NCBI RefSeq assembly: GCF_039641995.1
Contig: NZ_CP087714.1
Location: 1,426,001 to 1,490,000, forward strand
Source of the DNA: Geoglobus acetivorans
Lineage (GTDB): Archaea > Halobacteriota > Archaeoglobi > Archaeoglobales > Archaeoglobaceae
Length of the DNA: 64,000 nt
Direction: 5' to 3'
The notes under the pieces are model-generated. The model searched no databases. It saw only the letters and a list, made by a program, of their open reading frames with translations, and was not told the origin of the DNA. Both the position numbers and the translations under genes were made by a program. Below are positions 35,801 through 45,003 of this stretch, in pieces. Within the stretch, counting starts at the first letter, position 1, and each line of letters opens with the position of its first letter.

Positions 35801-37468
35801 TCACACCTCCTCGTCGATAACCTCGTGCAGCGCGGCTCCCGCAGGCACCATCGGGTAAACGTTCTCGAGCCTGTCAACCCTGAAGTCTATCACCACTGGG
35901 GCATCTATCTCAAAGGCCTCTTTCAGGGCGTCTTCAACTTCCGATGGTCTCTCAACCGTCATTCCAACCGCACCGAATCCCTCTGCTATTTTTTCAATGC
36001 TCATTTCCTTGCATCTGAGGCACGTTGCAGAGTAGCGCTCGTCGTAGAACAGCTCCTGCCACTGTCTGACCATTCCGAGGAACATGTTATTCAGAACTGC
36101 CACCTTCACATTGATCCCGTAGTCAACGCAGGTTGCGAGTTCTTGGACGTTCATCAGGAAACTCCCGTCTCCGGCTATGTCAACAACCTGTTTTTCCGGA
36201 AATGCGGTTTTTGCACCCATTGCTGCCGGAAATCCAAAGCCCATCGTTCCGAGACCGCCGGACGTTATGAACTGCCTCGGTTTTCTGACCCTGAAGTACT
36301 GTGCAGCCCACATCTGGTTCTGGCCGACTTCTGTCGTAATGATCGCATCTGGCTGAAGTTCCCATATCTTTTCGATAACGAACTGGGGTTTGATTTTTTC
36401 ATTATCTCTTCTGTATCTCAGTGGGTATGATTTTTTCCAGCCTTCGACCTTATCCTCCCACTCCTTTCTTTTTCTGTATGTTATGTGTGTGATAAGCTCC
36501 TGAAGAACCAGCTTTGCATCTCCAACAATTGGAACGTCTATCTCAATGTTCTTCCCTATCTCGGCAGGGTCGATGTCTATGTGGATTATCCTCGCATCGG
36601 GGGCAAAATCGGAAACCCTTCCTGTCGTCCTGTCAGAGAATCTTATTCCAATGGCAATCAGCAGGTCGCTCTCCTGAACGGCGTAATTTGCATACTTTGT
36701 ACCGTGCATTCCTATGAATCCAAGGCTTAGTGGATGGGTTTCGGGAATCGCACCCTTGCCCATGAGACTTGTTGCAACGTATGCTGGAATTGTCTCAGCA
36801 AGTTTTGTAAGCTCCTCACTCGCGTTGGAGAGTATGACTCCGCCTCCTGCAAGAATTACCGGCCTTTCGGCCTTCATTATCAGTTCAGCAGCCTTCTTTA
36901 TCTGTCTGGGATGTCCCCGGTACTTCGGCTTGTATCCCGGGAGAGTGATTTTTTCAGGATAATTGAATTCAACCTCTGCTGTTGTAACGTCTTTTGGCAG
37001 GTCTATCAGCACTGGACCCGGCCTTCCTGTGCCTGCAATGTGGAATGCTTCTTTTATCGTTTTCAGAAGCTCATTTTCGTCCGTAACAAGATAGTTGTGT
37101 TTCGTAACGGGCATGGTTATTCCGGTTATGTCTGCTTCCTGAAACGCATCATTACCGATTAAGCTCTTCGCAACCTGTCCGGTCATTACGACGATGGGTG
37201 ATGAATCCATGTATGCCGTGGCTATTCCTGTAACTGTGTTCGTTGCTCCCGGGCCGGATGTTGCAAATGCAACGCCCACCTTTCCTGTGGCTCTTGCATA
37301 TCCGTCTGCTGCATGCACTGCTGCCTGTTCGTGCCTCGTCAGGATGTGTTTTATGCCAGAATCGAATAGAGCATCATACACCTCTATTATGGCGCCTCCC
37401 GGTATTCCGAAAATGTGCTTAACACCCTCTTTTTCCAGAGCTTTGATAATGGCATCAGCCGCTCTCAT
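35801..37468 (-). CDS. ilvB: Acetolactate synthase large (catalytic) subunit
   Basis: 555 residues. ThDP-binding features are present: [18 protein letters not shown] with the catalytic Glu, a central FAD-binding-type domain ([18 protein letters not shown]), and [15 protein letters not shown]...LNN as the ThDP/Mg motif. The protein joins two pyruvates to acetolactate, or pyruvate with 2-oxobutyrate, opening valine, leucine and isoleucine synthesis. GGTGGTGG lies just upstream of the ATG. A 20-codon valine/leucine-rich ORF lies 26 bases before the start and may regulate it. The order is ilvB-ilvN-radical SAM. Confidence 0.96.
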   Translation of the reverse strand: MRAADAIIKALEKEGVKHIFGIPGGAIIEVYDALFDSGIKHILTRHEQAAVHAADGYARATGKVGVAFATSGPGATNTVTGIATAYMDSSPIVVMTGQVAKSLIGNDAFQEADITGITMPVTKHNYLVTDENELLKTIKEAFHIAGTGRPGPVLIDLPKDVTTAEVEFNYPEKITLPGYKPKYRGHPRQIKKAAELIMKAERPVILAGGGVILSNASEELTKLAETIPAYVATSLMGKGAIPETHPLSLGFIGMHGTKYANYAVQESDLLIAIGIRFSDRTTGRVSDFAPDARIIHIDIDPAEIGKNIEIDVPIVGDAKLVLQELITHITYRKRKEWEDKVEGWKKSYPLRYRRDNEKIKPQFVIEKIWELQPDAIITTEVGQNQMWAAQYFRVRKPRQFITSGGLGTMGFGFPAAMGAKTAFPEKQVVDIAGDGSFLMNVQELATCVDYGINVKVAVLNNMFLGMVRQWQELFYDERYSATCLRCKEMSIEKIAEGFGAVGMTVERPSEVEDALKEAFEIDAPVVIDFRVDRLENVYPMVPAGAALHEVIDEEV

Positions 37469-37494
37469 AAACCACCACCACTAACATGGAAAAT

Positions 37495-37557
37495 TCAGCA
37501 TACTACTACACTCAAAAAGAGATTGCACAGTTCTGCTAGTTTGCTGCACTTTCGCAT
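37495..37557 (-). CDS. Putative leader peptide (uORF) before ilvB, rich in Val and Leu
   Basis: 20 codons from ATG 37557, reading MRKCSKLAELCNLFLSVVVC, then TGA. Seven of the 20 residues are branched chain: four Leu (CTA, CTG, CTC, TTG) and three Val (three GTA codons in a row). The ATG is about 26 bases after a TATA box (37578-37588), the distance for a leaderless start, so the ORF would be the first thing translated on the ilvB mRNA. The ilvB ATG is 26 bases past the uORF stop. This looks like a leader peptide of the type that senses charged Leu/Val tRNA in bacteria. No terminator hairpin was seen. Function is inference. Confidence 0.5.
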   Translation of the reverse strand: MRKCSKLAELCNLFLSVVVC

Positions 37558-37577
37558 TGACCCATCATTCGGGTATG

Positions 37578-37588
37578 AATTTAAATAG
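37578..37588 (-). promoter_or_regulatory. TATA box of the ilvB operon
   Basis: On the minus strand the run CTATTTAAATT lies about 26 bases upstream of the leader ORF ATG (37557) and about 115 before ilvB. It is the only strong TATA-like run between ilvB and the antiporter genes. Confidence 0.5.
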
Positions 37589-37637
37589 TTTTTCATGGCT
37601 TTCAGACGAACTGGTCTGTTAAAAATAAAAAATGAAT

Positions 37638-39326
37638 TCATGACGCTAAGAAGAGCAGGAGGTATACTGCAAAGAGTATGCACACCACCAGCACCCCATA
37701 ACCGGCGCTGAGCTCCCTCAGCCTGACATTTGCTATGGCCTTGAATCTGGATGTGGTCTCAAGGAACCTCCTGTCCAGCTCCTTGGAGAACTCTGTGAAC
37801 CTTATGCTGTAGTAAATGAAATATCTTCCAAGGATTCTGGGCAGCCAGTCCGTGTCCAGGACAATCTTTGCCTCTCCGCGCAGTTTGTCCCTCATGAGCC
37901 AGAATGCGAAGAACGTGAAGAGCAGCAGCTGGCTCATTGCCAGAACCTTCGCTGGAGTGTAGGGGTGGTATTCAACCGGGTACGGCAGTATGGAATACAG
38001 GATCTTATATCCGGGATACGTTCCAAAGAACACATTCAGCAGTGCGAGTATCGCCATTCCTGCAAGCATGTTCTTCGGCGGTTCTCTCGCCTCGATTTCC
38101 GGTTCCTTGGAGAACCACACGTTCCAGGGCAGCTTTAATCCCGTATGCAGGAACGTTCCAACGCTCGCACCCTCAAGCAACAGCCACACTAAAGGCAGAT
38201 GAGCTTCAGCTGAAGCATACACTGTCATGTTCTTGCTCACAAACCCGCTGAAGAGTGGGAACGCTGAAATGGAGAACGCTCCGACCATGTACAGCCAGAA
38301 GGTTATCGGCATGTACCTGTAAATCCCTCCAAGCTCTGTAAACTTGCTCCTGCCGGTGACGTGTATGACTGCACCCATTCCCATGAAGAGCAGGGCTTTG
38401 TACAGTATGTGAGTGAACGCATGGGAGGTCGCTCCGTTAATCGCCATGGCGGTGCCTATTCCAACTCCCGCAACCATGTATCCTACCTGAGAGATGATGT
38501 GGTACGACAGCAATCTTCTGCCGTCATTCTCCAGGACTGCGAAGATGACTCCATACATGGCCATTATCGCGCCAAGCCACATCAGAATTTCCTCTCCGGC
38601 AAAACCCCTTGCAAGCGTGTACACAGCAGTTTTGGTTGTGAAAGCTGTGAGATACACCGCTCCTGTAACCGTCGCTTCGGGATACGCGTCCGGTAACCAG
38701 GCATGCAGCGGTGGGACCGCTGCATTTATGATGAATCCGAGGAGCATGAGGTAGTACGCATAACCCAGGGACGGGTCAAAGTGGTTGAACGCTATGCTTC
38801 CGGTCTGGAAAACGTACATCACGATGCCTGCGAGCAAACACAGACCGCCAAAGAGGTGCCAGAGAGCGTACCTGAATCCAGCACTTTCTGCATTCTTCGT
38901 CCTCCTGAACCAGATCAGGAACAGGGATGTAAGGGCCATTATCTCCCAGAAGACGTAGAGGGTGAAGACATCACCTGCAAAAACCGCTCCGAGAGCGCTG
39001 CCCACGTACATCATCGCCGAAAAATGTTCGCGCCTATCTGCATGAAGGGCGTAGACGTTCATCGCTATTGCAGCGAGAGAGAAAACATACCCAAAAACCA
39101 TCGCGAGCCTGTCCACTCTTGCGAGAACGAGCTCGTAGTCGAGGAAGTTGAGCTTAAGCGCTGTGAACGGGACCTCTCCAAAGTAACCCGAGGATGTTAG
39201 CAGGAGTATGAAGAGGGATGAAAGCGGGAGCAGAAGGAACAGAATCTGCTCCGCTCTCCTCGATCTGATGAATGGAATCAGGAGAGCTCCGAGGATTATG
39301 ACGATGCCGGGATGAATCCAGGTCAT
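37638..39326 (-). CDS. Mrp-type Na+/H+ antiporter large subunit (third MrpD/NuoL-like copy)
   Basis: 562 residues with 14 or more membrane helices and the Proton_antipo_M domain. The family's ion-path residues are visible: Glu in FWEIMALTSLF, PLHAWLPDAYPEATVTG before a helix with Lys (TAFTTKTAVY), and HILYKALLFMG with another Lys. The C-terminal ~70 residues extend past the shorter copies and end in a hydrophobic helix. It is the last gene of the operon. Such subunits couple cation movement to protons in Mrp complexes and complex-I relatives. Confidence 0.85.
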   Translation of the reverse strand: MTWIHPGIVIILGALLIPFIRSRRAEQILFLLLPLSSLFILLLTSSGYFGEVPFTALKLNFLDYELVLARVDRLAMVFGYVFSLAAIAMNVYALHADRREHFSAMMYVGSALGAVFAGDVFTLYVFWEIMALTSLFLIWFRRTKNAESAGFRYALWHLFGGLCLLAGIVMYVFQTGSIAFNHFDPSLGYAYYLMLLGFIINAAVPPLHAWLPDAYPEATVTGAVYLTAFTTKTAVYTLARGFAGEEILMWLGAIMAMYGVIFAVLENDGRRLLSYHIISQVGYMVAGVGIGTAMAINGATSHAFTHILYKALLFMGMGAVIHVTGRSKFTELGGIYRYMPITFWLYMVGAFSISAFPLFSGFVSKNMTVYASAEAHLPLVWLLLEGASVGTFLHTGLKLPWNVWFSKEPEIEAREPPKNMLAGMAILALLNVFFGTYPGYKILYSILPYPVEYHPYTPAKVLAMSQLLLFTFFAFWLMRDKLRGEAKIVLDTDWLPRILGRYFIYYSIRFTEFSKELDRRFLETTSRFKAIANVRLRELSAGYGVLVVCILFAVYLLLFLAS

Positions 39327-39331
39327 TTACC

Positions 39332-39571
39332 TCACCTTCCCACCCTTTCGTAGTAGTCCTCGTCCTTCATTATGAGCTTGCCAATGGACTTCGAAACGAC
39401 GACGAGCAGAATGCACATGACGAAGCCGTAAGCTGCGCTGAAAGCCGGAACCTCCCATGAGAAGTGATGCTCTGGATGGGCAATGAGGTAGTATGCGATG
39501 TCCGCAGTGATCAGGAGTGCTGCAATGGCGTACAGGTACTTCATCCATCTTTCTGCATCAAGCTCAATCAT
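39332..39571 (-). CDS. Small membrane protein between antiporter subunits
   Basis: 79 residues with two helices (YLYAIAALLITADIAYYLIA; VPAFSAAYGFVMCILLVVVSK), a HPEHHFSWEVPAF linker and a KDEDYYERVG tail. I recall similar unnamed small proteins beside MrpD-like genes in sulfate reducers. It overlaps the upstream antiporter gene by 4 bases and is 5 bases from the next. It is probably an accessory subunit of this complex; no biochemical role is known. Confidence 0.75.
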   Translation of the reverse strand: MIELDAERWMKYLYAIAALLITADIAYYLIAHPEHHFSWEVPAFSAAYGFVMCILLVVVSKSIGKLIMKDEDYYERVGR

Positions 39572-41040
39572 ATTCCACCACCCCAGACGTCGATAACCGC
39601 TATTCTCGCCAGCTCGAAAATGTTCAGAATGTCAGGATTCAGGAAGAGGATTACTGAAAATATTGCGGTCAGGGCGAGTGGCAGCACCATGTAAAGGTGG
39701 TATAATCTGCCCCTCTCATCATACTGTCCATCCGGCTCTCTGAAAAAGGCGTTCTTGATGATGGGGAAGAAATAAACCACGTCGAGGAGTGAGGCGATGA
39801 GTATCGTAGCAAGGGCGAGCAGGTTGCCGGCACTTATTGTGCCAAGAGCAATATACCACTTGCTTATGAACCCGGCAACTGGGGGAAGGCCGCTCATTCC
39901 GAAGGCTCCGATTGAAAAAGCTGCGAAGGTTACCGGCATAGCTCTCCCAAGCCCGTCAAGCTGGCTCACCCTGTCCTTTCCAGAGATCACCGCTATCGCC
40001 CCGGCGCAGAGGAAGAGCGTTATCTTCATGTAGCCATGGAACGGGATGTGCATTATTGCCCCGGCAAAGGCCAGCGGGTTCAGCATCGCCGCTCCGACAA
40101 GAATGAATGATAGCTGGTTTATTGTGGAGTATGCTATCCTCCTCTTCAGATTATCCTCACCAATCGCCAGAATGTTTGCCACAATCATCGTGAATCCTGC
40201 TATGATCGCAAGAATTGCACCGAGATTGAGGGATGAGGCGAGGTCGGGGCCGTAGACGTAGTAAACGACCCTTATCACTCCGAACACTCCCGCCTTAACA
40301 ACCGCGACAGCATGCAGTAAGGCCGAGACGGGAGTTGGGGCGACCATTGCCGTTGGGAGCCACGAGTGCAGGGGCATGTAGGCAGCCTTCACGAAACCGA
40401 GCAGGTAAATTATGAAGAGCACTCTCAAAATCTCCGCTGGCCCGTTGAGGAAACCACCTGCCTGGAAGTCTGTGGTGCCTGTAAGCCAGTAGGTTATGGC
40501 GAGCGCAACGAGAAGAGCCGCTCCAGACGGCAGGAGGTATGCGAGGTACCTCCTTCCACCAGATATTGCCTCCGGCGTCTCTTCGTGGGCAACAAGCGGG
40601 TAAGTGCAGATCGTGAGGAGCTCGTAGAAGATGTAGAATGTGAGCAAATTCTTGGAAAAGGCTATGCCGAATGCAGAGAATATTGCAACTGCGAAGCTGA
40701 AGTAAAACCTCGTCTGGGCGTGCTCGTTCAGGGCACGCATGTAGCCGATAGAGTATACCGAGACCAGAATCCACAGGGAGGACGAGGTTATGGCGAATAT
40801 CATCCCGAACGCATCCACCCTAAATGCAAGGTCCAATCCCGGGGCGATGTGGAAGAGCGTGACCTCAACCGGAGCCTTCATGACCTCCCTAGACAGCGGG
40901 ATTATGGCGAGGAAGCTCACGATGGAAGCGAGGATGGTAACACTCTCCCTCAGATTTGGATATCTGCCGGTGAGCAGTATCAGGAGTGAAGCGACACCTG
41001 GGGAAAGCAGAGCAATCAGCAATAGCGTCTCGGCGTTCAT
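39568..41040 (-). CDS. Mrp-type Na+/H+ antiporter subunit D (second copy)
   Basis: 490 residues, about 14 membrane helices. Proton_antipo_M features: FYIFYELLTICTYPLV (conserved Glu), KAAYMPLHSWLPTAMVAPTPVSALLHAVAVVKAGVF (loop and Lys-bearing helix), and IPFHGYMKITLFLCAGAI. It starts 4 bases inside the end of the preceding gene. One of three paralogous large subunits in this operon. Confidence 0.9.
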   Translation of the reverse strand: MNAETLLLIALLSPGVASLLILLTGRYPNLRESVTILASIVSFLAIIPLSREVMKAPVEVTLFHIAPGLDLAFRVDAFGMIFAITSSSLWILVSVYSIGYMRALNEHAQTRFYFSFAVAIFSAFGIAFSKNLLTFYIFYELLTICTYPLVAHEETPEAISGGRRYLAYLLPSGAALLVALAITYWLTGTTDFQAGGFLNGPAEILRVLFIIYLLGFVKAAYMPLHSWLPTAMVAPTPVSALLHAVAVVKAGVFGVIRVVYYVYGPDLASSLNLGAILAIIAGFTMIVANILAIGEDNLKRRIAYSTINQLSFILVGAAMLNPLAFAGAIMHIPFHGYMKITLFLCAGAIAVISGKDRVSQLDGLGRAMPVTFAAFSIGAFGMSGLPPVAGFISKWYIALGTISAGNLLALATILIASLLDVVYFFPIIKNAFFREPDGQYDERGRLYHLYMVLPLALTAIFSVILFLNPDILNIFELARIAVIDVWGGGI

Positions 41041-42521
41041 GGCACCACCCCTAAGGTTTTCGCAATTGTGTCGAGCACCGGCATACCTGCACCGCTGAGC
41101 CAGAACAGCCCGAAGGCTATGGTGAGGAAAGCGAGAAACAATGCTGGCAGGAGCATCTCAGCCGGAAGCTCGTCTCTCTCCTGCTCGTGGTGATCGCCCT
41201 TCATGTACATGGTCTCGATGACCCTCCAGAAGTAAACCAGGCTGAGGAGTGAGCTTGCGACCATGACGAAGATGTATGCTATTTGCCCGGTTTCGAGGGA
41301 TGCGAGGATTATGTAGAGCTTTGTCACGAAACCCACTGTGGGGGGAATTCCAATCATGGATATTGCAGCTATGGTGAACGCTGCTGCTGAAAAGGGCATT
41401 TTTCTTCCAATTCCGGCGAGGTCGTCTATCTCCCTGAACCCGAACTTGTAGATGAAACCGCACACAACCATGAAGAGCGTCGCCTTCATTATGGAGTGGT
41501 TGAGGAGGTGCACAACAGCAGCGCTCAGACCCCACTTTGTGTGCAGGAAGGTCATGGCCAGAACTATGTATCCGACGTGGGAAATTGAAGAGTAGGCGAG
41601 CATCCTCTTCAGGCTCTTCTGCATTATGGCAAATACAGAACCCAGAATTATTGCCAGAGCGGCAATCCAGGCAATGAGTGTCCATACCTGAATGAACCTT
41701 TCGAGGAAACTGACTGTAAAGACGGAAAAGACAACTCTTATCAGGGCGTAGGCGTTTATCTTGGCCATTGCGGTTGAAATCAGCACGGTGACTGCTGATG
41801 GAGAGTGCTCGTATGCGTCGGGCTGCCACGTGTGGAAGGGGAAGAGTGCCATCTTTATCGCGAGGCCTATGAAGTAGAACACAAAGGAGGCCTGCACGAC
41901 CCTGTTCTCGTAGACCAGAGAGAGAAGGATTCTCGCATCAAGCATGTTCAGGGTTCCTGTCTCCGCATACAGAAATGCCGTTCCCAGCAAATAGAACGAG
42001 ATTCCGACAGTCCCGAGGATGAGGTAGTTATATGATGCAACGAAAGCCTTCCTGCCTGCCATGGCGATCAGCGCATAGCCTGCAAGTGAGGCAATTTCAA
42101 GAAAGACGAAGAGGTTGAAGAGGTCCCCGGTAACGGAGACGCCGACCATTCCCGAGATCATCAGCTGCCAGAGAGTATAGAAGTACGGCCACTTGCTTTC
42201 CTCGATTTCTTTTTCCACAACTCTCCTTGCATAGATTGTTGCAAGGAGGCTGAACACGAGGACGATGGACAGCATGTAGGCCCCAAGCTCGTCAACCACA
42301 TACTCTATGCCCCATGGAGGCCTCCAGCCGCCCAGCCAGTATCTTATCTGCCCGTTTTTCAGGATGTAGTCCAGCAGGATTGTGGAAAAGATTAGCTGGA
42401 CGATTATGGTTGCGAGAGATATGTAATATCCCGCCCTCCTGCTGAATATCCCGGATATCAGGATCGTGAAGGATGATAAAAGAGATATCGCAACAATCAC
42501 TACCGGCAGGTGTTCCATCAT
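41037..42521 (-). CDS. mrpD: Mrp-type Na+/H+ antiporter subunit D (first copy)
   Basis: 494 residues, the usual MrpD length. It carries FVFLEIASLAGYALIA (Glu), KMALFPFHTWQPDAYEHSPSAVTVLISTAMAKINAY (loop plus Lys helix) and HLLNHSIMKATLFMVV (His/Lys). It follows mrpC with a 4-base overlap as in canonical Mrp operons, so this is the best MrpD candidate. It sits in the membrane and moves H+ or Na+. Confidence 0.92.
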   Translation of the reverse strand: MMEHLPVVIVAISLLSSFTILISGIFSRRAGYYISLATIIVQLIFSTILLDYILKNGQIRYWLGGWRPPWGIEYVVDELGAYMLSIVLVFSLLATIYARRVVEKEIEESKWPYFYTLWQLMISGMVGVSVTGDLFNLFVFLEIASLAGYALIAMAGRKAFVASYNYLILGTVGISFYLLGTAFLYAETGTLNMLDARILLSLVYENRVVQASFVFYFIGLAIKMALFPFHTWQPDAYEHSPSAVTVLISTAMAKINAYALIRVVFSVFTVSFLERFIQVWTLIAWIAALAIILGSVFAIMQKSLKRMLAYSSISHVGYIVLAMTFLHTKWGLSAAVVHLLNHSIMKATLFMVVCGFIYKFGFREIDDLAGIGRKMPFSAAAFTIAAISMIGIPPTVGFVTKLYIILASLETGQIAYIFVMVASSLLSLVYFWRVIETMYMKGDHHEQERDELPAEMLLPALFLAFLTIAFGLFWLSGAGMPVLDTIAKTLGVVP

Positions 42522-42919
42522 TCTATCATCTCCCTCAGCTCTTCTTCGTCAAGCGTTCCGAACTCTCTGTATATGCGAATCATCAGGGCAAGGGCCAGAG
42601 CGAGCGTTGCTGCCGAGACAACTATGCCCGTCAGCACCAGAACGTGGGGTACGGGATTGACGTACATGTAGCCGTGCTCTATCCCCTTTTCCCATACTAT
42701 CGGCGCTGTCCCGCTCTTGAGCCCGAGCGTGTTTTCTATGTCTCTTCCAACATCGGCCATGGATATGAAGAGCAGGAATATGGCCGTCTGAAATATGCTC
42801 AGCCCGATTATCTTCTTTACAAGGTTGTTGTAGACTATTGCCCCGTACAGGCCGATCAGCATGAGCACGACAAAGCTCCAGTAGTTGTAGCGCTCAAGGA
42901 ACAGCTCAATCACGTCCAT
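42518..42919 (-). CDS. mrpC: Mrp antiporter subunit C (NuoK-like)
   Basis: 133 residues from ATG 42919 (GGTGATGAGG upstream; ATG 42925 also possible). Three membrane helices of the NuoK/MnhC type: YWSFVVLMLIGLYGAIVYNNLVKKIIGLSIFQTAIFLLFI, then NPVPHVLVLTGIVVSAATLALALALMIRIY. A loop of about 25 residues between helices 2 and 3 is longer than minimal NuoK. It overlaps mrpB by 14 and mrpD by 4 bases. Confidence 0.9.
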   Translation of the reverse strand: MDVIELFLERYNYWSFVVLMLIGLYGAIVYNNLVKKIIGLSIFQTAIFLLFISMADVGRDIENTLGLKSGTAPIVWEKGIEHGYMYVNPVPHVLVLTGIVVSAATLALALALMIRIYREFGTLDEEELREMIE

Positions 42920-43364
42920 CCTCATCACCCTTCCACACGAGGTCAAAGAACAGCGAGGTGAAGCTCGCAGCCACGGTTATACCTATCCCGACCTCAATCA
43001 CATCAGCAATCAGGATTCCCCTTGCAACGGTGTGGGGCACGAACAGGCTGAGGAAAGTTGCCGAGTAGTTCAGAAACTCGGCAGAGCCAAGACTGTAGAG
43101 TATGGTGAGAATGCCGACTCCAGCGTAGATGTAGAGGCCGAAGCTCTTGAAGGCCGTGTTCCAGCTTTCAGGAGCTTTCTCCCTACCCTTCTCTGCCCCG
43201 AAGGTTATGGCGTAGAGTATGAAGGATGCGGCGAGAATGACACCGCCCTGAAATCCACCTCCTGCTCCCTCAGTTCCCGTCATGACGTAAAAGCCGTAAA
43301 GCTGGATGAACGGGAGCATGGTTCGTATGGTTGTTTTGATAACCACGTTTACGTCATCACTCAA
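42906..43364 (-). CDS. mrpB: Mrp antiporter subunit B (MnhB domain)
   Basis: 152 residues from TTG 43364, with GGAGGGG 6-7 bases upstream. Four helices of the MnhB domain: IRTMLPFIQLYGFYVMTG, TEGAGGGFQGGVILAASFILYAI, and GILIADVIEVGIGITVAASF. The GxGGGFQGG loop is the family signature. Part of the membrane core of the antiporter. Overlaps the genes on both sides. Confidence 0.92.
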   Translation of the reverse strand: MSDDVNVVIKTTIRTMLPFIQLYGFYVMTGTEGAGGGFQGGVILAASFILYAITFGAEKGREKAPESWNTAFKSFGLYIYAGVGILTILYSLGSAEFLNYSATFLSLFVPHTVARGILIADVIEVGIGITVAASFTSLFFDLVWKGDEDGRD

Positions 43365-44163
43365 GGTATCCCCTCCTCAGCAGTGCTGCAACGCTAACTG
43401 CTGCTGTGAAAATGACCACGGTCTCTCCAAGCGTATCGTAGCCTCTGTAATCTGCAAGACCTGCCGTGACCATGTTGGGTGTGTTCATCTCCTCTTCGCT
43501 CTTTTCCTCCCACCTCACCGGAATGGAGTACCTGTACACCTTCAGCTCCCCGTTCGATGATTCGATGAAGTAGAGCTTCTCTAAATTGGGGAAGAACTTC
43601 TCGTTCTTTTCAATCAGCACATCCCAGCCATGCTCTTCTTCATTCCACACAATCCTGTAAGTCCCATCCTCAAGGGGTGGCCAGTTGCTGGCTGTGGTGT
43701 ACCCGATGGACTCTATTCTACTCCTGATCTCATCAGGGAGAACGCCATTTTCAAGCTGTGCAGAAATTCCGCTGTCTTCGAGGCTGAAAAGCTCGATCCA
43801 CTTGTTTGGAGGGGATTCTGGCTCTCCAAATGGGGGCATGTCTTCAACGACGTAAATGAACAGACCAGCGAGCATGAAAACAGCCATTGCTCCAACAACC
43901 GCCTTTGAAACGTTGATTTTGCTCGTGTCAAACCTCTTTAGCCTCGTGAGGCTTGCGACCATCAGGGCCGTTGACGCTCCCGCACCTATCGCAGCCTCCG
44001 TGAAACCCACATCCACAGAGTTCATCTGGACGTAAATGCATGCCATGACGAACGTGTATGTGCCGAGGATTGCGATGGAGGCGAGTAAGTCTCTCACCAT
44101 CAGTGCTGAAACCGCGGATACTATCAGGAAGATTATCAGGGCTATATCAAGCGGAACTATCAT
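43357..44163 (-). CDS. DUF4040 (MbhD-like) + MbhE-like antiporter subunit with a large soluble insert
   Basis: 268 residues from ATG 44163, with GGAGGG six bases upstream. The N-terminal ~80 residues are a DUF4040 domain (ALIIFLIVSAVSALMVRDLLASIAIL, VDVGFTEAAIGAGASTALMVASL). A helix follows (VVGAMAVFMLAGLFIYVV). The end is MbhE-like (ADYRGYDTLGETVVIFTAAVSVAALLRR). In the relatives I recall the two parts are joined by a short loop; here about 110 soluble, charged residues intervene. The insert should face outside. This fused subunit corresponds to the C-terminal part of MrpA. Confidence 0.85.
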   Translation of the reverse strand: MIVPLDIALIIFLIVSAVSALMVRDLLASIAILGTYTFVMACIYVQMNSVDVGFTEAAIGAGASTALMVASLTRLKRFDTSKINVSKAVVGAMAVFMLAGLFIYVVEDMPPFGEPESPPNKWIELFSLEDSGISAQLENGVLPDEIRSRIESIGYTTASNWPPLEDGTYRIVWNEEEHGWDVLIEKNEKFFPNLEKLYFIESSNGELKVYRYSIPVRWEEKSEEEMNTPNMVTAGLADYRGYDTLGETVVIFTAAVSVAALLRRGYLE

Positions 44164-44695
44164 GCTGACCCTCCATAAAGACATGGGCTATCTTGTTCTG
44201 CATCGTCTGCTCAACCAGAAGCGGTTCAGCCAGTTTCCTGTCTATGGCATGAACCACAAATTTTCCCTTCTCCGGCTCAACCAGTATGGTTATCGTTCCG
44301 GGAGTCAGGGTTATGGAGTTGGCCATGAACGTTAGGGCAAGATCTCCCCTCAACGGGGTTTCGAATTCAACAACCACAGGATCAAGAGGCATTTTCGGGT
44401 GTATTGCTCTCCATGCAACATCAAGGTTGGCGAGGACGATCTGCCAGAGCTCCCAGGCTATGTAGGGTATTGCTCTCAGGAATTTCACGTGCCACTTTCT
44501 GCTCAGGTCAAATATAACGTTCCTCGACAGGTATGTGGTGATGAGGGCTGCAGCTATGCCCTGGGAGATGTGAATCGCATTGAAGTGGCCCGGTGCGTCG
44601 GGTGAGATGGCCCAGGCTGACAGCAGAACCCAGAATACGAACATCGTCACGAAAGTGAGTATCAGAGATATTCTCCTGTCCAGATTCTCGCTCAT
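44147..44695 (-). CDS. mrpE: Mrp antiporter subunit E
   Basis: 182 residues from ATG 44695 (GGAGGAG upstream). Two to three N-terminal helices are followed by the MnhE domain: YIAWELWQIVLANLDVAWRAIHP, then GDLALTFMANSITLTPGTITILVEPEKGKFVVHAID. The 'SITLTPGT' string is diagnostic. It overlaps mrpG by 4 bases and the next gene by 17. Confidence 0.92.
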   Translation of the reverse strand: MSENLDRRISLILTFVTMFVFWVLLSAWAISPDAPGHFNAIHISQGIAAALITTYLSRNVIFDLSRKWHVKFLRAIPYIAWELWQIVLANLDVAWRAIHPKMPLDPVVVEFETPLRGDLALTFMANSITLTPGTITILVEPEKGKFVVHAIDRKLAEPLLVEQTMQNKIAHVFMEGQHDSSA

Positions 44696-45003
44696 TGAGA
44701 CTCCTCCTTCTTCCACATCTTGACCCCTGTGAGGTACGCTGCCCTGATCAGCGCATGAGTGCCCACGGGATTAGCGAGCAGTATGAAGAACGACAGGAAG
44801 AGCAGCTTGACCGAGAGGAAAGAGAAACCCTCATAGACAATGAAGCCCAGAATTATGAGCACCTCTCCGAGAGTATCGCATTTGCCTGCCGCATGCAATC
44901 TCGTGTAGAAATCCGGAAATCGAATGATGCCGAGGGCTCCGGCTATCATGAAGAACACGCCGGAGAACATGAGCAAAGCTGAGACTACGTGTAGGGCTTC
45001 CAT
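44692..45003 (-). CDS. mrpG: Mrp antiporter subunit G
   Basis: 103 residues, three helices, with the MnhG signature GALGIIRFPDFYTRLHAAGKCDTLGE followed by FFILLANPVGTHALIRAAY. The length is normal. It overlaps mrpF by 19 bases and mrpE by 4. Confidence 0.93.
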   Translation of the reverse strand: MEALHVVSALLMFSGVFFMIAGALGIIRFPDFYTRLHAAGKCDTLGEVLIILGFIVYEGFSFLSVKLLFLSFFILLANPVGTHALIRAAYLTGVKMWKKEESQ

